Shown here: in pieces, positions 32,918-41,171 of the stretch | How the letters are laid out: the number at the start of each line of letters is the position of its first letter | Numbering within the stretch: the stretch's first letter is position 1 | Source: Desulfatibacillum aliphaticivorans DSM 15576 | GTDB lineage: Bacteria > Desulfobacterota > Desulfobacteria > Desulfobacterales > Desulfatibacillaceae | Length of the DNA stretch: 64,000 bases | Assembly (NCBI RefSeq): GCF_000429905.1 | Contig: NZ_AUCT01000013.1 | Coordinates: forward strand, 1 to 64,000 | Direction of reading: 5' to 3' | The notes under the pieces: model-generated | What the model was told of the DNA's origin: nothing | Databases searched by the model: none | The model's input: only the letters and a program-made list of their open reading frames with translations | Position numbers and translations under genes: made by a program

Positions 32918-33760
32918 TTAAATATTGTGCTTCAGGACCTTCCGGCTATACACTTCCGGCCGCCTCCGGGAGAGAAAGGACGTCATGCGGTGGCTGCGCA
33001 CCTGATTGATCAAATCCGCCCTTAAATCAGCAATCAACAGGCCTTCGCCCCCTTGCAGACGGGCCTCCACCCGCCCCAGAGGATCCAGAACCAGAGCGAC
33101 GCCGGGAAAGGAAAGCCCCGCTTGGTTTTCGCCGGATTGGTTCACGGCCGCGACATACAGGCCGTTGTCATAAGCCCTGGCCGTTAAATGCCTGAGCCAG
33201 GACTCCTCTTTTTCCTGGGGGGTTCCACGGGGAGAGGCGTGGGGAATAAAAAGGATGTGGGCGCCAGCCAGGGCCATGTTGGTCGTCAACTCGGGAAAAT
33301 GAGCCTCGTAACAGAGTTGGATGCCGAAAGCATAATGGCTATTCCTGAAGACGGGCAACTCGCTCCCCGGGGTAAGCCAGGCTTCCTCCACAGTGCTCAG
33401 ATGGGTCTTTCGATGAAAAAACACCCGGCCGTCGGGAAAACACGCCAAGTGGGTCGCGTACTTATTCCCCCGGGGTCCAACCTCCACAAGGCCGGCCAAG
33501 ACGGTCAGCCGCCTGGAGCGGGCGATTTCCGACAGCGCCTGGTATTCCCGGCCGTCCCTTTCCAAGGCTTTGGGGAGCGGTTCGGAGGCGCAGTAGCCGG
33601 TGAGCGTCATTTCGGGCAAGACCAACACTTCGGCGCCGCCACTGCGAGCTTCTTTCGCGTAGGCATCCACAGATTGCAGGTTCCGGTCCGATTCCCACAG
33701 GGGGCAGTGCATGGGGGCCGCTGCAATCCGCACATCTTTTCTCATGGGTTTAAAATCCAT
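32918..33760 (-). CDS. Carbon-nitrogen hydrolase (nitrilase superfamily)
   Basis: 280 residues with the complete Glu-Lys-Cys triad: E50 in VLPEMTLTGY, K118 in HRKTHL and C150 in GIQLCYEAHFPE. These enzymes hydrolyse amides or nitriles in the cytoplasm; the pattern is nearest to amidase/N-carbamoyl-hydrolase branches, but the substrate is open. The frame may start at the second Met (residue 6). It lies on the same strand and 44 bp downstream of the Ahb-type gene. Confidence 0.88.
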   Translation of the reverse strand: MDFKPMRKDVRIAAAPMHCPLWESDRNLQSVDAYAKEARSGGAEVLVLPEMTLTGYCASEPLPKALERDGREYQALSEIARSRRLTVLAGLVEVGPRGNKYATHLACFPDGRVFFHRKTHLSTVEEAWLTPGSELPVFRNSHYAFGIQLCYEAHFPELTTNMALAGAHILFIPHASPRGTPQEKEESWLRHLTARAYDNGLYVAAVNQSGENQAGLSFPGVALVLDPLGRVEARLQGGEGLLIADLRADLINQVRSHRMTSFLSRRRPEVYSRKVLKHNI

Positions 33761-33804
33761 GGCAAAGGCTTTGCTCGCACCCTAACCTGAAAAAGCCGGG
33801 GGCC

Positions 33805-34278
33805 TTATAGCTCGAACTGCGCCCTGATTTTATAGACATTGGTGGCCGGCAGGTTGATAATGTCCTCCACCCCGGTTTTTGCAGAGATTTCGCTCAGGTT
33901 GGCCTTGATTTCATCCATGGACGGAGAAATAAAGGTGAACCAGATATTATAGTCGTTTTCCCTTAAATAATTGTGGGTCACCCCAGGGTATTGGTTGACG
34001 GCTTCGGTAAACATTTCCACCTTGCCCTCCGGAACCCTTGCGGCGCAAAGCGTGCTGACAAAACCCAGCTTGTCCGGCACGAAGTTGCCGCCTATCCTGC
34101 GGATGATCCCGGACTCCTTGAGCCTGGAAACCCTTTCAATCACCTGGGCCTCGTCCAGGCCGAACTCCTCCCCGATGGAGGCGTAAGGACGCTCGGTCCT
34201 GGGAAAATCGGATTGAATTCTATTGATAATGGCCTTGTCTGTTGCGTCCATGGCAAACTTGTCCCGATCCAATGTCAT
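33805..34278 (-). CDS. Siroheme decarboxylase-type (AhbA/AhbB/NirDLGH) Lrp-fold protein
   Basis: Up to 157 residues; a start at the internal ATG (34251, MDATDKAII) is equally likely. N-terminal AsnC/Lrp-like helix-turn-helix (DKAIINRIQSDF...YASIGEEFGLDEAQVIERVSRLKESGIIRRIGG), then the family signature GVTHNYLRENDYNIWFTF containing the histidine thought to serve catalysis. In sulfate reducers AhbA and AhbB together turn siroheme into 12,18-didecarboxysiroheme on the alternative heme route. Only one subunit gene is present here; its partner is not in the window. I do not decide between AhbA and AhbB. Confidence 0.85.
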   Translation of the reverse strand: MTLDRDKFAMDATDKAIINRIQSDFPRTERPYASIGEEFGLDEAQVIERVSRLKESGIIRRIGGNFVPDKLGFVSTLCAARVPEGKVEMFTEAVNQYPGVTHNYLRENDYNIWFTFISPSMDEIKANLSEISAKTGVEDIINLPATNVYKIRAQFEL

Positions 34279-34305
34279 TAGTATTTTTCGGCCATTCAGG
34301 CTGAC

Positions 34306-34698
34306 TTATAAAGCGACGACTCTGACCTTGCGCGTCCTGGGGCCGTCGAACTCACAAAAGAAAACGCCTTGCCAGGTTCCAAGGACCAGCCGGCCGCCGG
34401 AAACTTCCACCAAAACAGAAGAGCCCATCATGGAGGACTTGATATGAGCCGGAGAATTTCCCTCGGCGTGGCGATAGTCCAGGTTGTCGGGAACCAGGAT
34501 GTTCAAGGCCATGATGATGTCCCAGGCCACGTCCGGGTCGGCGGATTCGTTGATGGTTACGCCGGCCGTAGTGTGGGGGACGAATACCATGACGGCGCCG
34601 TCCTGCACGTCCTCTTCCCGGATAAAATCCTGAACCCGGGAGGTGATGTCCACCATTTCGGTTCTTGATCGCGTGGAAACCGTGAATTGCATGGCCAT
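34306..34698 (-). CDS. yjbQ: YjbQ/UPF0047 family protein
   Basis: 130 residues, standard length. Signature HTTAGVTINESADPDVAWD and YRHAEGNSPAHIKSSMMG hold the conserved His/Glu cluster that binds a metal or phosphate in structures. Ends with GTWQGVFFCEFDGPRTRKV. Members have been reported with weak thiamine-phosphate-synthase activity, but the physiological role is unclear. Same strand as the Ahb-type gene, 27 bp apart. Confidence 0.92.
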   Translation of the reverse strand: MAMQFTVSTRSRTEMVDITSRVQDFIREEDVQDGAVMVFVPHTTAGVTINESADPDVAWDIIMALNILVPDNLDYRHAEGNSPAHIKSSMMGSSVLVEVSGGRLVLGTWQGVFFCEFDGPRTRKVRVVAL

Positions 34699-34759
34699 AC
34701 TCCATCTGTTGGGAGTTGCGGCGAATCAGCAGGGTTTAAAAGCCCGTCCCATTAAATAG

Positions 34760-34788
34760 AAAAAGCCTTGCACAAGGCAAGGCTTTTT
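34760..34788 (-). terminator. Intrinsic terminator of dsrC
   Basis: AAAAAGCCTTG and CAAGGCTTTTT form an 11-bp stem with a 7-nt loop; T-rich on both strands. Lies about 30 bp past the dsrC stop. Confidence 0.85.
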
Positions 34789-34815
34789 CAAGATGCAACT
34801 TAAAAAACTTACAGA

Positions 34816-35133
34816 CTACACGCAGCCCGTGGGTTTGGGCAGGCCAGCCATTTTACAGGCTCCCTTGCCGGGTCCGGACGGGAACAGCTCGTAGATGTGC
34901 TTCAGTTTGAAACCGGTGACCTTGGACAGAACGCGAACCATGGGAGCGATGCCGTTCTTTTTGTAGTAATCTTGCAGAACGTTGATCACTTTCCAGTGTT
35001 CTTCGGTCAGTTCGTCAATGCCTTCCACGCCCTTGACGTAGGTGACCCATTCTTCGGACCAGTTCTCAAAGGAATCGATGAATCCGTCTTCATCAACGGT
35101 AAAGGATTTTCCTTCAAATTCGATTGTTGCCAT
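34816..35133 (-). CDS. dsrC: DsrC, sulfite-reductase partner protein
   Basis: 105 residues from ATG 35133, with AGGAGGT at good distance; a TTG two codons upstream is not needed. The C-terminal arm has both redox cysteines, C93 (KGACKMAG) and the penultimate C104 (TGCV), 11 residues apart, so this is true DsrC rather than the TusE or RspA type. DsrC takes up sulfur from DsrAB as a trisulfide that the membrane complex DsrMKJOP then reduces, in the cytoplasm. In sulfate reducers it is often encoded alone, as here, and strongly expressed; a promoter and terminator frame it as a single-gene unit. Confidence 0.97.
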   Translation of the reverse strand: MATIEFEGKSFTVDEDGFIDSFENWSEEWVTYVKGVEGIDELTEEHWKVINVLQDYYKKNGIAPMVRVLSKVTGFKLKHIYELFPSGPGKGACKMAGLPKPTGCV

Positions 35134-35211
35134 GTCCAACTACCTCCTTTTATACAGGATTTATCAATCTGGCTTTACTCGCCATTACATGCCGCAATAC
35201 ATACTCAGGGT

Positions 35212-35240
35212 GTAATATAGGACACAGTGGTCAATGTCAA
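35212..35240 (-). promoter_or_regulatory. Sigma70 promoter of dsrC
   Basis: Minus strand TTGACA (35235-35240), 17-bp spacer, TATTAC (35212-35217), about 80 bp upstream of the dsrC start. Confidence 0.6.
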
Positions 35241-35344
35241 TAGCAAATATTACAGTTCCTTGCCCATATTCTTCCCTTTCATAAGCCTGTAGCACAGGAG
35301 CAAACTTCTTGCAAACCATTCCACTAACAGATAAAAGGCCCTGT

Positions 35345-35986
35345 ATGAACGCCAAGATCACCATACCAAACAAGCCCCTTTCCACCGCCAATTGTGCGGC
35401 CGCCATATTGGCCGGAGGCGCCAATTCCCGCATGGACGGAAAGAATAAGGCTTTTTTGAATATTAACGGCAAGTCCATTTTCGAATACTTGGTGAATCGC
35501 CTCAATCCCTTTTTTATGGAGATTTTCGTCATCAGCAACAATCCCCGGGAGTATTTAAAATACGACTTGCCCGTATACTCGGATCTTTTTACCAGGCGCT
35601 GCTCCTTAAACGGGGTTCACTCCGCCCTGACATACGCCAAGGCGCCCTTTGTTTTTTTGGCGCCCTGCGACATGCCTTTTCTTCAGGACGGAATGATACG
35701 CCTTTTGCTTGCAGAGCAGGACCCGAAATTTGATATTATTATCCCCAAGACTCAGGCCGGGTACGAGCCTTTATGCGCCATATACTCCAAGCGGTGCCTC
35801 AAGCCGGCGGCCAGAATGCTTGAAAGCGACCGCCTGAGCATCCGGAGCATCTTTTCCCAGGTTCGGGTGAAAGAGATTCCCGAAGACAAACTTTACGCGG
35901 CGGACCCGCAGCTTGCATCCTTTATAAACGTAAACACGCCCCAGGACCTGGAAATGGCCAGGAACAAGGAGAAACTTAATGGCTGA
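35345..35986 (+). CDS. mobA: Molybdenum cofactor guanylyltransferase MobA
   Basis: 213 residues from ATG 35345. N-terminal AAILAGGANSRMDGKNKAFL is the nucleotidyltransferase P-loop with the conserved Lys; FLAPCDMPFL supplies the metal-binding Asp; C-terminal FINVNTPQDLEMA is typical. It joins GMP to molybdopterin to make the guanine-dinucleotide cofactor needed by formate dehydrogenases and similar enzymes. It overlaps moaC by 8 bp, so the pair is co-translated. Confidence 0.93.
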   Translation: MNAKITIPNKPLSTANCAAAILAGGANSRMDGKNKAFLNINGKSIFEYLVNRLNPFFMEIFVISNNPREYLKYDLPVYSDLFTRRCSLNGVHSALTYAKAPFVFLAPCDMPFLQDGMIRLLLAEQDPKFDIIIPKTQAGYEPLCAIYSKRCLKPAARMLESDRLSIRSIFSQVRVKEIPEDKLYAADPQLASFINVNTPQDLEMARNKEKLNG

Positions 35987-36458
35987 TTTTTCCCATTTGG
36001 ATGAAAAAGGCAGAGTGCAGATGGTGGACGTCTCGGACAAAAAAACCACTGACCGGCTGGCTATCGCCGTAGGGAAGCTCTCCATGAAGCCGGACACCCT
36101 GGCATCTATCCTGGATCAGGCCATGCCGAAAGGCAATGTTTTGGAGACGGCGCGGATCGCTGGAATTATGGCGGCTAAAAAAACCTGGGAGCTTATCCCC
36201 ATGTGCCATCCCCTGGAACTGACCCATGTGCAGGTGGATTTTTTCCCGGAGACGGAAACCTCCAGCATCCGCATTGAAGGCCAGGCCCGGGTGGCCGGCC
36301 GCACCGGCGTGGAAATGGAGGCCCTCACAGCCGTCTCCGTGGCCGCCCTCACCATTTACGACATGTGCAAGTCGGCGGACAAGGCCATGGCCATCGAAAA
36401 AATTCATTTGGTGAGAAAATACGGAGGAAAAAGCGGAGAATTCGTCAACGAAGGATAG
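35979..36458 (+). CDS. moaC: Cyclic pyranopterin monophosphate synthase MoaC
   Basis: 159 residues. Motifs AGIMAAKKTWELIPMCHPLE and TGVEMEALTAVSVAALTIYDMCKSADK with the active-site Lys/His region identify MoaC, which forms the cyclic pterin from the MoaA product. Overlaps the mobA stop (ATGGCTGA). Confidence 0.96.
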   Translation: MADFSHLDEKGRVQMVDVSDKKTTDRLAIAVGKLSMKPDTLASILDQAMPKGNVLETARIAGIMAAKKTWELIPMCHPLELTHVQVDFFPETETSSIRIEGQARVAGRTGVEMEALTAVSVAALTIYDMCKSADKAMAIEKIHLVRKYGGKSGEFVNEG

Positions 36459-36474
36459 CCCGCCTCTGATCCCG

Positions 36475-37488
36475 TTAAACCAAAATGGGCCCTGGCGTGG
36501 GAGCGGCGTAAGCCATGAGCTTTTCCCGGTTAAGCTCGCCCAAAGACACGGACAAGGCCTCGCCCCGGCTTTTCGCCAGCCTGAACCAGTTTCTCAACTC
36601 AGCCAGAAGATCTTCCTGGCCCACCCCTAAAGAGGGAACCCGGTCTCCGATGTTGTTGTCCATCCTGCCGGAATTGATGTAGGTCCATTGGTCGTCCCGG
36701 GCCGCAACCACGCCTGTATGGCCGCGCGTCCTGGTGGACAGGGACAGGATGCCCCCGTGCCGGAGGTTGGGGCCGAGGCTCTCGTACACCTCTTTAGCCA
36801 AAACGTCCGGATCGTTTATATTAATGTAGGTCCCGCTAAACAGATGGTTCCCGCATGCGTTGACCAGGCCCTCGCCGGTAAGATAGGCGTTGGACGGCAG
36901 GCTGGAAGCCAGAGCCCGGTTCATAAGGGCGTCTTTAAGGCCGCCTCGGCCGCTGTATTGGATTCCCAGGCTGGAAAGGCCTTTTACGACCAGTTCGTAG
37001 CAGTCCACATCCTCGTAATTTTTTCCTATCTCCTGGCTGACCGCCCGCACCAGGCTTTCCGCCAGGGAATCGGCTTCTTTGGAAAGATCCGGTGTGCGCC
37101 TCACCTGGACGTTCTTGCGGGTTTGTACGGCCGGCTCGGCAAGATTTTCCTGGCGCCAGGAAATCTCCTTTGTTTCAGGATCTATCCAAACCTGGGCGCC
37201 TGGTTGAATTTTAGTAAAATCTTTATTTTGGTTTATTGGGCTATGTATGATATTCCATGTGTCCGTTGCGAACTTGCTGTTTCGGACCAAAAGATGGGAA
37301 ACAGTGTAGTTTTCGGATGTTATGACGCCCAGGGACTCTTTGGCCTGTGAAGTTAAGGGAGCGGACTCGCCGTCTTTCCCGGCCCTGGCCAGGACGGCGG
37401 AAAAATCCCCTTTGTTTTTAGCGGTTTTTTTTATCGAAGATTCCGATAAAACGCCCGACTGGGGGCCTGTTCGCGATATTTCGGACAT
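36475..37488 (-). CDS. Protein with LysM-like segment and NlpC/P60-like cysteine-peptidase features
   Basis: 337 residues, no signal peptide; a low-complexity polar N-terminus (1-60). About 58-110 is LysM-like (NYTVSHLLVRNSKFATDTWN, then IQPGAQVWIDPETKEISW). About 160-290 may be a peptidase of the NlpC/P60 type: Cys in DVDCYELVVKGL, His in RGHTGVVAA, then DDQWTYINSG. These would give a Cys-His pair able to cut cell-wall peptides or amides. Lack of a classical signal suggests export by another route or a role in the cytoplasm. Single gene, convergent with mobA-moaC. Function is tentative. Confidence 0.6.
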   Translation of the reverse strand: MSEISRTGPQSGVLSESSIKKTAKNKGDFSAVLARAGKDGESAPLTSQAKESLGVITSENYTVSHLLVRNSKFATDTWNIIHSPINQNKDFTKIQPGAQVWIDPETKEISWRQENLAEPAVQTRKNVQVRRTPDLSKEADSLAESLVRAVSQEIGKNYEDVDCYELVVKGLSSLGIQYSGRGGLKDALMNRALASSLPSNAYLTGEGLVNACGNHLFSGTYININDPDVLAKEVYESLGPNLRHGGILSLSTRTRGHTGVVAARDDQWTYINSGRMDNNIGDRVPSLGVGQEDLLAELRNWFRLAKSRGEALSVSLGELNREKLMAYAAPTPGPILV

Positions 37489-37603
37489 GCTTTTTCTCCT
37501 GAATTTCCTGACAGGGCTTCATCGGCCCTGATCGAAAGAGAAGCATCTTTCGTGCCAGTTTTCGGAAAGCCGGAAGGAGCCGACAAAAGAATTCAACTGA
37601 TGC

Positions 37604-37632
37604 TTGACAAAAAGGGCGGTTCATGTTGTACT
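37604..37632 (+). promoter_or_regulatory. Promoter of the rpmH-rnpA operon
   Basis: TTGACA (37604-37609), 17-bp spacer, TGTACT (37627-37632), about 100 bp upstream of rpmH. Confidence 0.55.
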
Positions 37633-37733
37633 TGCTGGTCTTTGTATGGGCCGGGGCGGGCCTGAGTGAACGACCTTGTTCCGACCCCACGACTACGACG
37701 ATAAAAAACTGATTAAATGCAGGAGACATTAAT

Positions 37734-37868
37734 ATGAAAAGGACGTTTCAACCCAGCAAAATTAAAAGAGCCCGCACACACGGATTTCTGAAGAGAATGT
37801 CCACCAAGGCCGGGCGCCGCATCATCAAACGCAGAAGGGCCAGGGGCCGCAAGCGCCTTAGCGCATAA
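37734..37868 (+). CDS. rpmH: 50S ribosomal protein L34
   Basis: 44 residues, MKRTFQPSKIKRARTHGFL to the basic end RGRKRLSA, the standard L34 sequence. AGGAG is 9 bp upstream. No dnaA gene lies beside it, unlike in many bacteria; the upstream neighbour is an unrelated minus-strand gene. Followed after 5 bp by rnpA. Confidence 0.98.
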   Translation: MKRTFQPSKIKRARTHGFLKRMSTKAGRRIIKRRRARGRKRLSA

Positions 37869-37873
37869 AGACC

Positions 37874-38230
37874 ATGGGCTCGTTCTCCTACACCAAGGAG
37901 CAGCGCCTTCGAAAAAGGCCACAATTTCTGGCTCTTGGTGAGCGGGGAAAACGGGTTCAAAACGCTTACTTTATTGCGGTTTTCGCCCCTGCCCAGGGAA
38001 AAGTCTCCCGATTGGGCGTTACAGTGACCAAAAAGGTCGGAGACGCCGTCACCAGAAACAGGATCAAACGCTGTGTGCGCGAGTATTTTCGTCTGAACCA
38101 GCATAGGCTCAAAGCCCCTGTTGATATCAACGTGATTGCCAAAAAGGCTTGCTGCCAGCAGGAGTCGCCCTTGCTGGCAGCCTCCCTGGACCATCTGTTC
38201 AACAGGGTTTCGGAGGGCTCCCGCCATTAA
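37874..38230 (+). CDS. rnpA: Ribonuclease P protein component
   Basis: 118 residues. Motif GVTVTKKVGDAVTRNRIKRCVREYFR is the RNR core that binds the RNA subunit in tRNA 5' processing; YTKEQRLRKRPQF is the usual N-terminal part. Second gene of the operon; its end overlaps the proposed yidD start. Confidence 0.96.
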   Translation: MGSFSYTKEQRLRKRPQFLALGERGKRVQNAYFIAVFAPAQGKVSRLGVTVTKKVGDAVTRNRIKRCVREYFRLNQHRLKAPVDINVIAKKACCQQESPLLAASLDHLFNRVSEGSRH

Positions 38231-38435
38231 ACGATTATTAATCATTCCCATCCGCATATACCAGCGTTTTGTGTCCCCCATATTGGGTCCTCATTGCCGT
38301 TTTTACCCCAGTTGCTCTCAGTACGCCGTGGAGGCCATAGAAAAACACGGACCGGTCAAAGGCGGCTGGCTGGCTGTCCGAAGAATTTTACGGTGCCATC
38401 CCCTGAACCCAGGGGGGTTTGACCCGGTGCCCTGA
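38226..38435 (+). CDS. yidD: Membrane protein insertion efficiency factor YidD, probable ATT start
   Basis: 69 residues with the family core IRIYQRFVSPILGPHCRFYPSCSQYAVEAIEKHGP, GGWLAVRRILRCHPLNPGGFDPVP, covering the complete protein. The frame has no ATG, GTG or TTG near the expected start; ATT at 38226 lies 8 bp after GGAGGG (38212-38217) and gives the usual beginning (M/I)KRLLIIPIRIYQRF. The start overlaps the rnpA stop (ATTAA). YidD aids YidC-dependent membrane insertion. Confidence 0.88.
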   Translation: MKRLLIIPIRIYQRFVSPILGPHCRFYPSCSQYAVEAIEKHGPVKGGWLAVRRILRCHPLNPGGFDPVP

Positions 38436-38476
38436 CCTGGGCAAATTTGTCGTTTGCCCCCAGGAGTTTAGGTAGC

Positions 38477-40150
38477 ATGGAACAATTTCGTTTAATCTTG
38501 GCCGTCGCGCTGTCCTTGATGGTTTTTATTGCATACCAGTATTTTTTCGGCCCCAAGCCGCACCAAGGCGAAACGCCTGTGGAAAGCCAGGAAATTGCAC
38601 AAGTGCAACAGAGCACGGACGCCCAGGAAGCCGCTGCTGCAATAACCCCTGCGCCGGCCGCCGCTCCCATCCCTGAAATCGCGGCGTCTCCCGGCCGCCC
38701 AGCCAGGGATATCACAGTGGATACGCCCCTGTATCACGCGGTGTTCACGGAAAAGGGCGCCGGATTAAGCGATTTGACGCTAAAAGAATATTGGGAAACT
38801 CAGGCAAAGGATTCCGCTCCCAAGAGAGTGGTTGACCTGCCGCCCGGCGGAGCGACCCTGCTTACCACCATGGCGCGGGGCAGTCTCGGCAATTTGGAAA
38901 GCGCCGTATTCAGCGCCCAAAGCACCGAAGACCTGAATGTTCAGGAACAACCCCAATCCCTGATATTCACTTATACCGCGCCGTCAGGAATTATAGTCAC
39001 CAAAACCTATACTTTTCAGCCTGACTCCTATGCCATGGACTGCCAGCTTTCCGTGGCCAACAACACTCTGGGTCCCATCAACGACAACCTCTCCGTCATC
39101 CTGAACAATTATTATACGCCCAGCAGTAAGCCTTCGGATAAATCCGATAGAATTGTTTTCAGCGGCCCCATGGCCTTTGTCAACAATTCCATGGAAGAGT
39201 TCAAGGTCTCGGAAAAGAAGCCTGAAAAAACCATACAAGGCCCCACCGGATGGGTTGCACTCACATGGCGATACTTCATGTCCGCTGTGGTCTTTGACCA
39301 AACCCAGGAAGGCGTCATTAAGGCGTCCCTCAATTCCGCCAACAATGTGGCCCAAACCCTGTTCACAGGCAAGCCGATGGCCATCCCCCCTGGCCAGACA
39401 TTCACCACTTCTTATAAGGCCTTTTTCGGACCCAAGCAGGGAGACATTTTGAATAAGGCGGGCCTGGAGGACGCCCTGGACTTTGGGTTCTTCCACGTAA
39501 TCGCCAAACCCTGCTTGCTTCTGATGAACATCATGCACAATTATGTCCCCAACTACGGGGTGGTTATTATTCTGTTGACCCTGCTCATCAAGATTGTCCT
39601 TTGGCCTTTGGGCAGTAAGAGCTACAGGTCCATGGAAAAAATGAAAAAGCTCCAGCCGCTCATGCAGGAGCTTCGGGAAAAATACAAGGACGACAAGCAA
39701 AAGATGAACCAGGAGGTTTTTGCGCTGTACAAAACCTTCAAGGTCAATCCCATGGGCGGCTGTTGGCCCATGCTCATCCAAATCCCCATTTTCATCGCGT
39801 TCTACAAAATGCTGTATGTAGCCATCGAGTTGCGCCACTCCCCGTTTATCTGGTGGATTACCGACCTCTCCGCACCGGACAGGCTGTTCCACCTGCCTTT
39901 CCCGGTGCCGTTCATGGCAGAGCCTTACGGGATTCCCGTTCTTACGCTTATCATGGGCGCCAGTATGCTGCTGCAGCAAAAAATGTCCCCACCCCCTGGG
40001 GACCCCACCCAAGCAAAGATGATGATGCTGTTGCCTCTTGTGTTCCTGTTTATCTTTATCAACTTTCCGTCAGGGCTCGTCCTTTACTGGCTGGTCAATA
40101 ACGTGGTTTCCATCGCCCAGCAGTATTACATAGGAAAGACCAGTTCCTGA
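38477..40150 (+). CDS. yidC: Membrane protein insertase YidC
   Basis: 557 residues from ATG 38477. A first membrane helix (ILAVALSLMVFIAYQYFF), a large periplasmic domain (about 60-340) with a P/A-rich start, and the C-terminal five-helix insertase core beginning with MHNYVPNYGVVIILLTLLIKIVLWPL (conserved Arg/Lys region KSYRSMEKMKKLQPLMQELREKYKDD) and ending SGLVLYWLVNNVVSIAQQYYI. It inserts and folds inner-membrane proteins alone or with Sec. Confidence 0.97.
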   Translation: MEQFRLILAVALSLMVFIAYQYFFGPKPHQGETPVESQEIAQVQQSTDAQEAAAAITPAPAAAPIPEIAASPGRPARDITVDTPLYHAVFTEKGAGLSDLTLKEYWETQAKDSAPKRVVDLPPGGATLLTTMARGSLGNLESAVFSAQSTEDLNVQEQPQSLIFTYTAPSGIIVTKTYTFQPDSYAMDCQLSVANNTLGPINDNLSVILNNYYTPSSKPSDKSDRIVFSGPMAFVNNSMEEFKVSEKKPEKTIQGPTGWVALTWRYFMSAVVFDQTQEGVIKASLNSANNVAQTLFTGKPMAIPPGQTFTTSYKAFFGPKQGDILNKAGLEDALDFGFFHVIAKPCLLLMNIMHNYVPNYGVVIILLTLLIKIVLWPLGSKSYRSMEKMKKLQPLMQELREKYKDDKQKMNQEVFALYKTFKVNPMGGCWPMLIQIPIFIAFYKMLYVAIELRHSPFIWWITDLSAPDRLFHLPFPVPFMAEPYGIPVLTLIMGASMLLQQKMSPPPGDPTQAKMMMLLPLVFLFIFINFPSGLVLYWLVNNVVSIAQQYYIGKTSS

Positions 40151-40163
40151 ACACGGAGGAACC

Positions 40164-41123
40164 ATGAATTCGAACGTGGAATTTGAAGGAAAAACAGCGG
40201 AAGACGCTGTGGAACTCGCTTGCAAGGAATTAGGAGTCAGTAAGAAGCAGCTTAAATACGATGTATTGTCCTATGGATCCACTGGCATTTTCGGCTTGGT
40301 AGGGGTAAAAAAAGCACGCATTCGCGTCTATCCTCCGGCAGCCAACGCAGAGGCGAAAAAAGGCCGCAAGTCGGGCGCCGCCAAGGGCAAGGGCAGGAAG
40401 CCGAAAAAAGCCGCGGAACCCAAGCCTGCGCAGGTTGAAGAAGAGCCTGCTACGCAGGAGGCTTGCGAACCGGCTGCGGAAAATGCCCCCGAACCCGTGG
40501 AAGCGACAATCGCCGAGGAAGTTCCCGAAACTCAGGAGCATCAGGAAGACCAGACGGCTATAGAAGAGGCTCAGGCAATGGAAGCCGACTTGGCAGACGA
40601 TGCAGACGAAAACGAGCCTAACGAAGCCGCCGAAGACGATCCCAACCTGGAGCAATGCATGGAACTGGCCATAGAGGCGTCCGTCACCATGGCCCGCACC
40701 ATTGCCGAGGAAGCCGCCGGAAAGGCCTCCCAGAACGAGGACGGCGACATAGTCGTCACCCTGGAATGCGAGAAGCCGGCGGTGCTTATTGGGCGCCGCG
40801 GCCAGACATTGGACGCCATCCAGTACCTGGTGGAAAAAATCGTCAACCGCGCCCGCAGCAAAAAAATCAGGGTGCGTGTGGACGCCGGCGATTATCTGCT
40901 CAAGCGGGAGGAAAGCCTGATCAAGCAGGCCAAGCGCCTTGGCGCCAAGGTAAGAAAATCCGGAAAGCCTGCCAGTTTCAGCCCCATGAGCGCTCATGAC
41001 CGCAGGATCGTGCACCTTGCCTTGAAAAACGAAAAAGGCATCCGCACCCAGAGCAAAGGCAACGGCTATTTGCGCAAGCTGGTCGTATTCCCCCAAAGGG
41101 GGCAGGCCAAGAAACAATCCTGA
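40164..41123 (+). CDS. jag: Jag (SpoIIIJ-associated) RNA-binding protein, KH-R3H
   Basis: 319 residues. Jag_N domain (1-55: VEFEGKTAEDAVELACKELG...GIFGLVGVKKARIRV), then a long charged low-complexity linker (60-175, rich in E, A, P, K), a KH domain with AVLIGRRGQTLDAIQYLV, and an R3H domain with SPMSAHDRRIVHLAL. The linker is longer than in Gram-positive Jag. RNA-binding, co-transcribed with yidC. Confidence 0.94.
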   Translation: MNSNVEFEGKTAEDAVELACKELGVSKKQLKYDVLSYGSTGIFGLVGVKKARIRVYPPAANAEAKKGRKSGAAKGKGRKPKKAAEPKPAQVEEEPATQEACEPAAENAPEPVEATIAEEVPETQEHQEDQTAIEEAQAMEADLADDADENEPNEAAEDDPNLEQCMELAIEASVTMARTIAEEAAGKASQNEDGDIVVTLECEKPAVLIGRRGQTLDAIQYLVEKIVNRARSKKIRVRVDAGDYLLKREESLIKQAKRLGAKVRKSGKPASFSPMSAHDRRIVHLALKNEKGIRTQSKGNGYLRKLVVFPQRGQAKKQS

Positions 41124-41132
41124 ACTTAAACG

Positions 41133-41165
41133 CCCGGGCCTGGAAAGCAGGCCCGGGTTTTGTTT
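41133..41165 (+). terminator. Intrinsic terminator between jag and mnmE
   Basis: CCCGGGCCTG and CAGGCCCGGG, 10-bp stem, 5-nt loop, then TTTTGTTT. Only 7 bp separate its tail from the mnmE start, so mnmE may be expressed by read-through or attenuation, or from a promoter in jag. Confidence 0.85.
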
Positions 41166-41171
41166 GGCGCC

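Noticed and set aside
38984..40012. Minus-strand frame of 342 codons
   Set aside because: Antisense shadow of yidC, rich in His/Arg/Gly as expected of a shadow frame.
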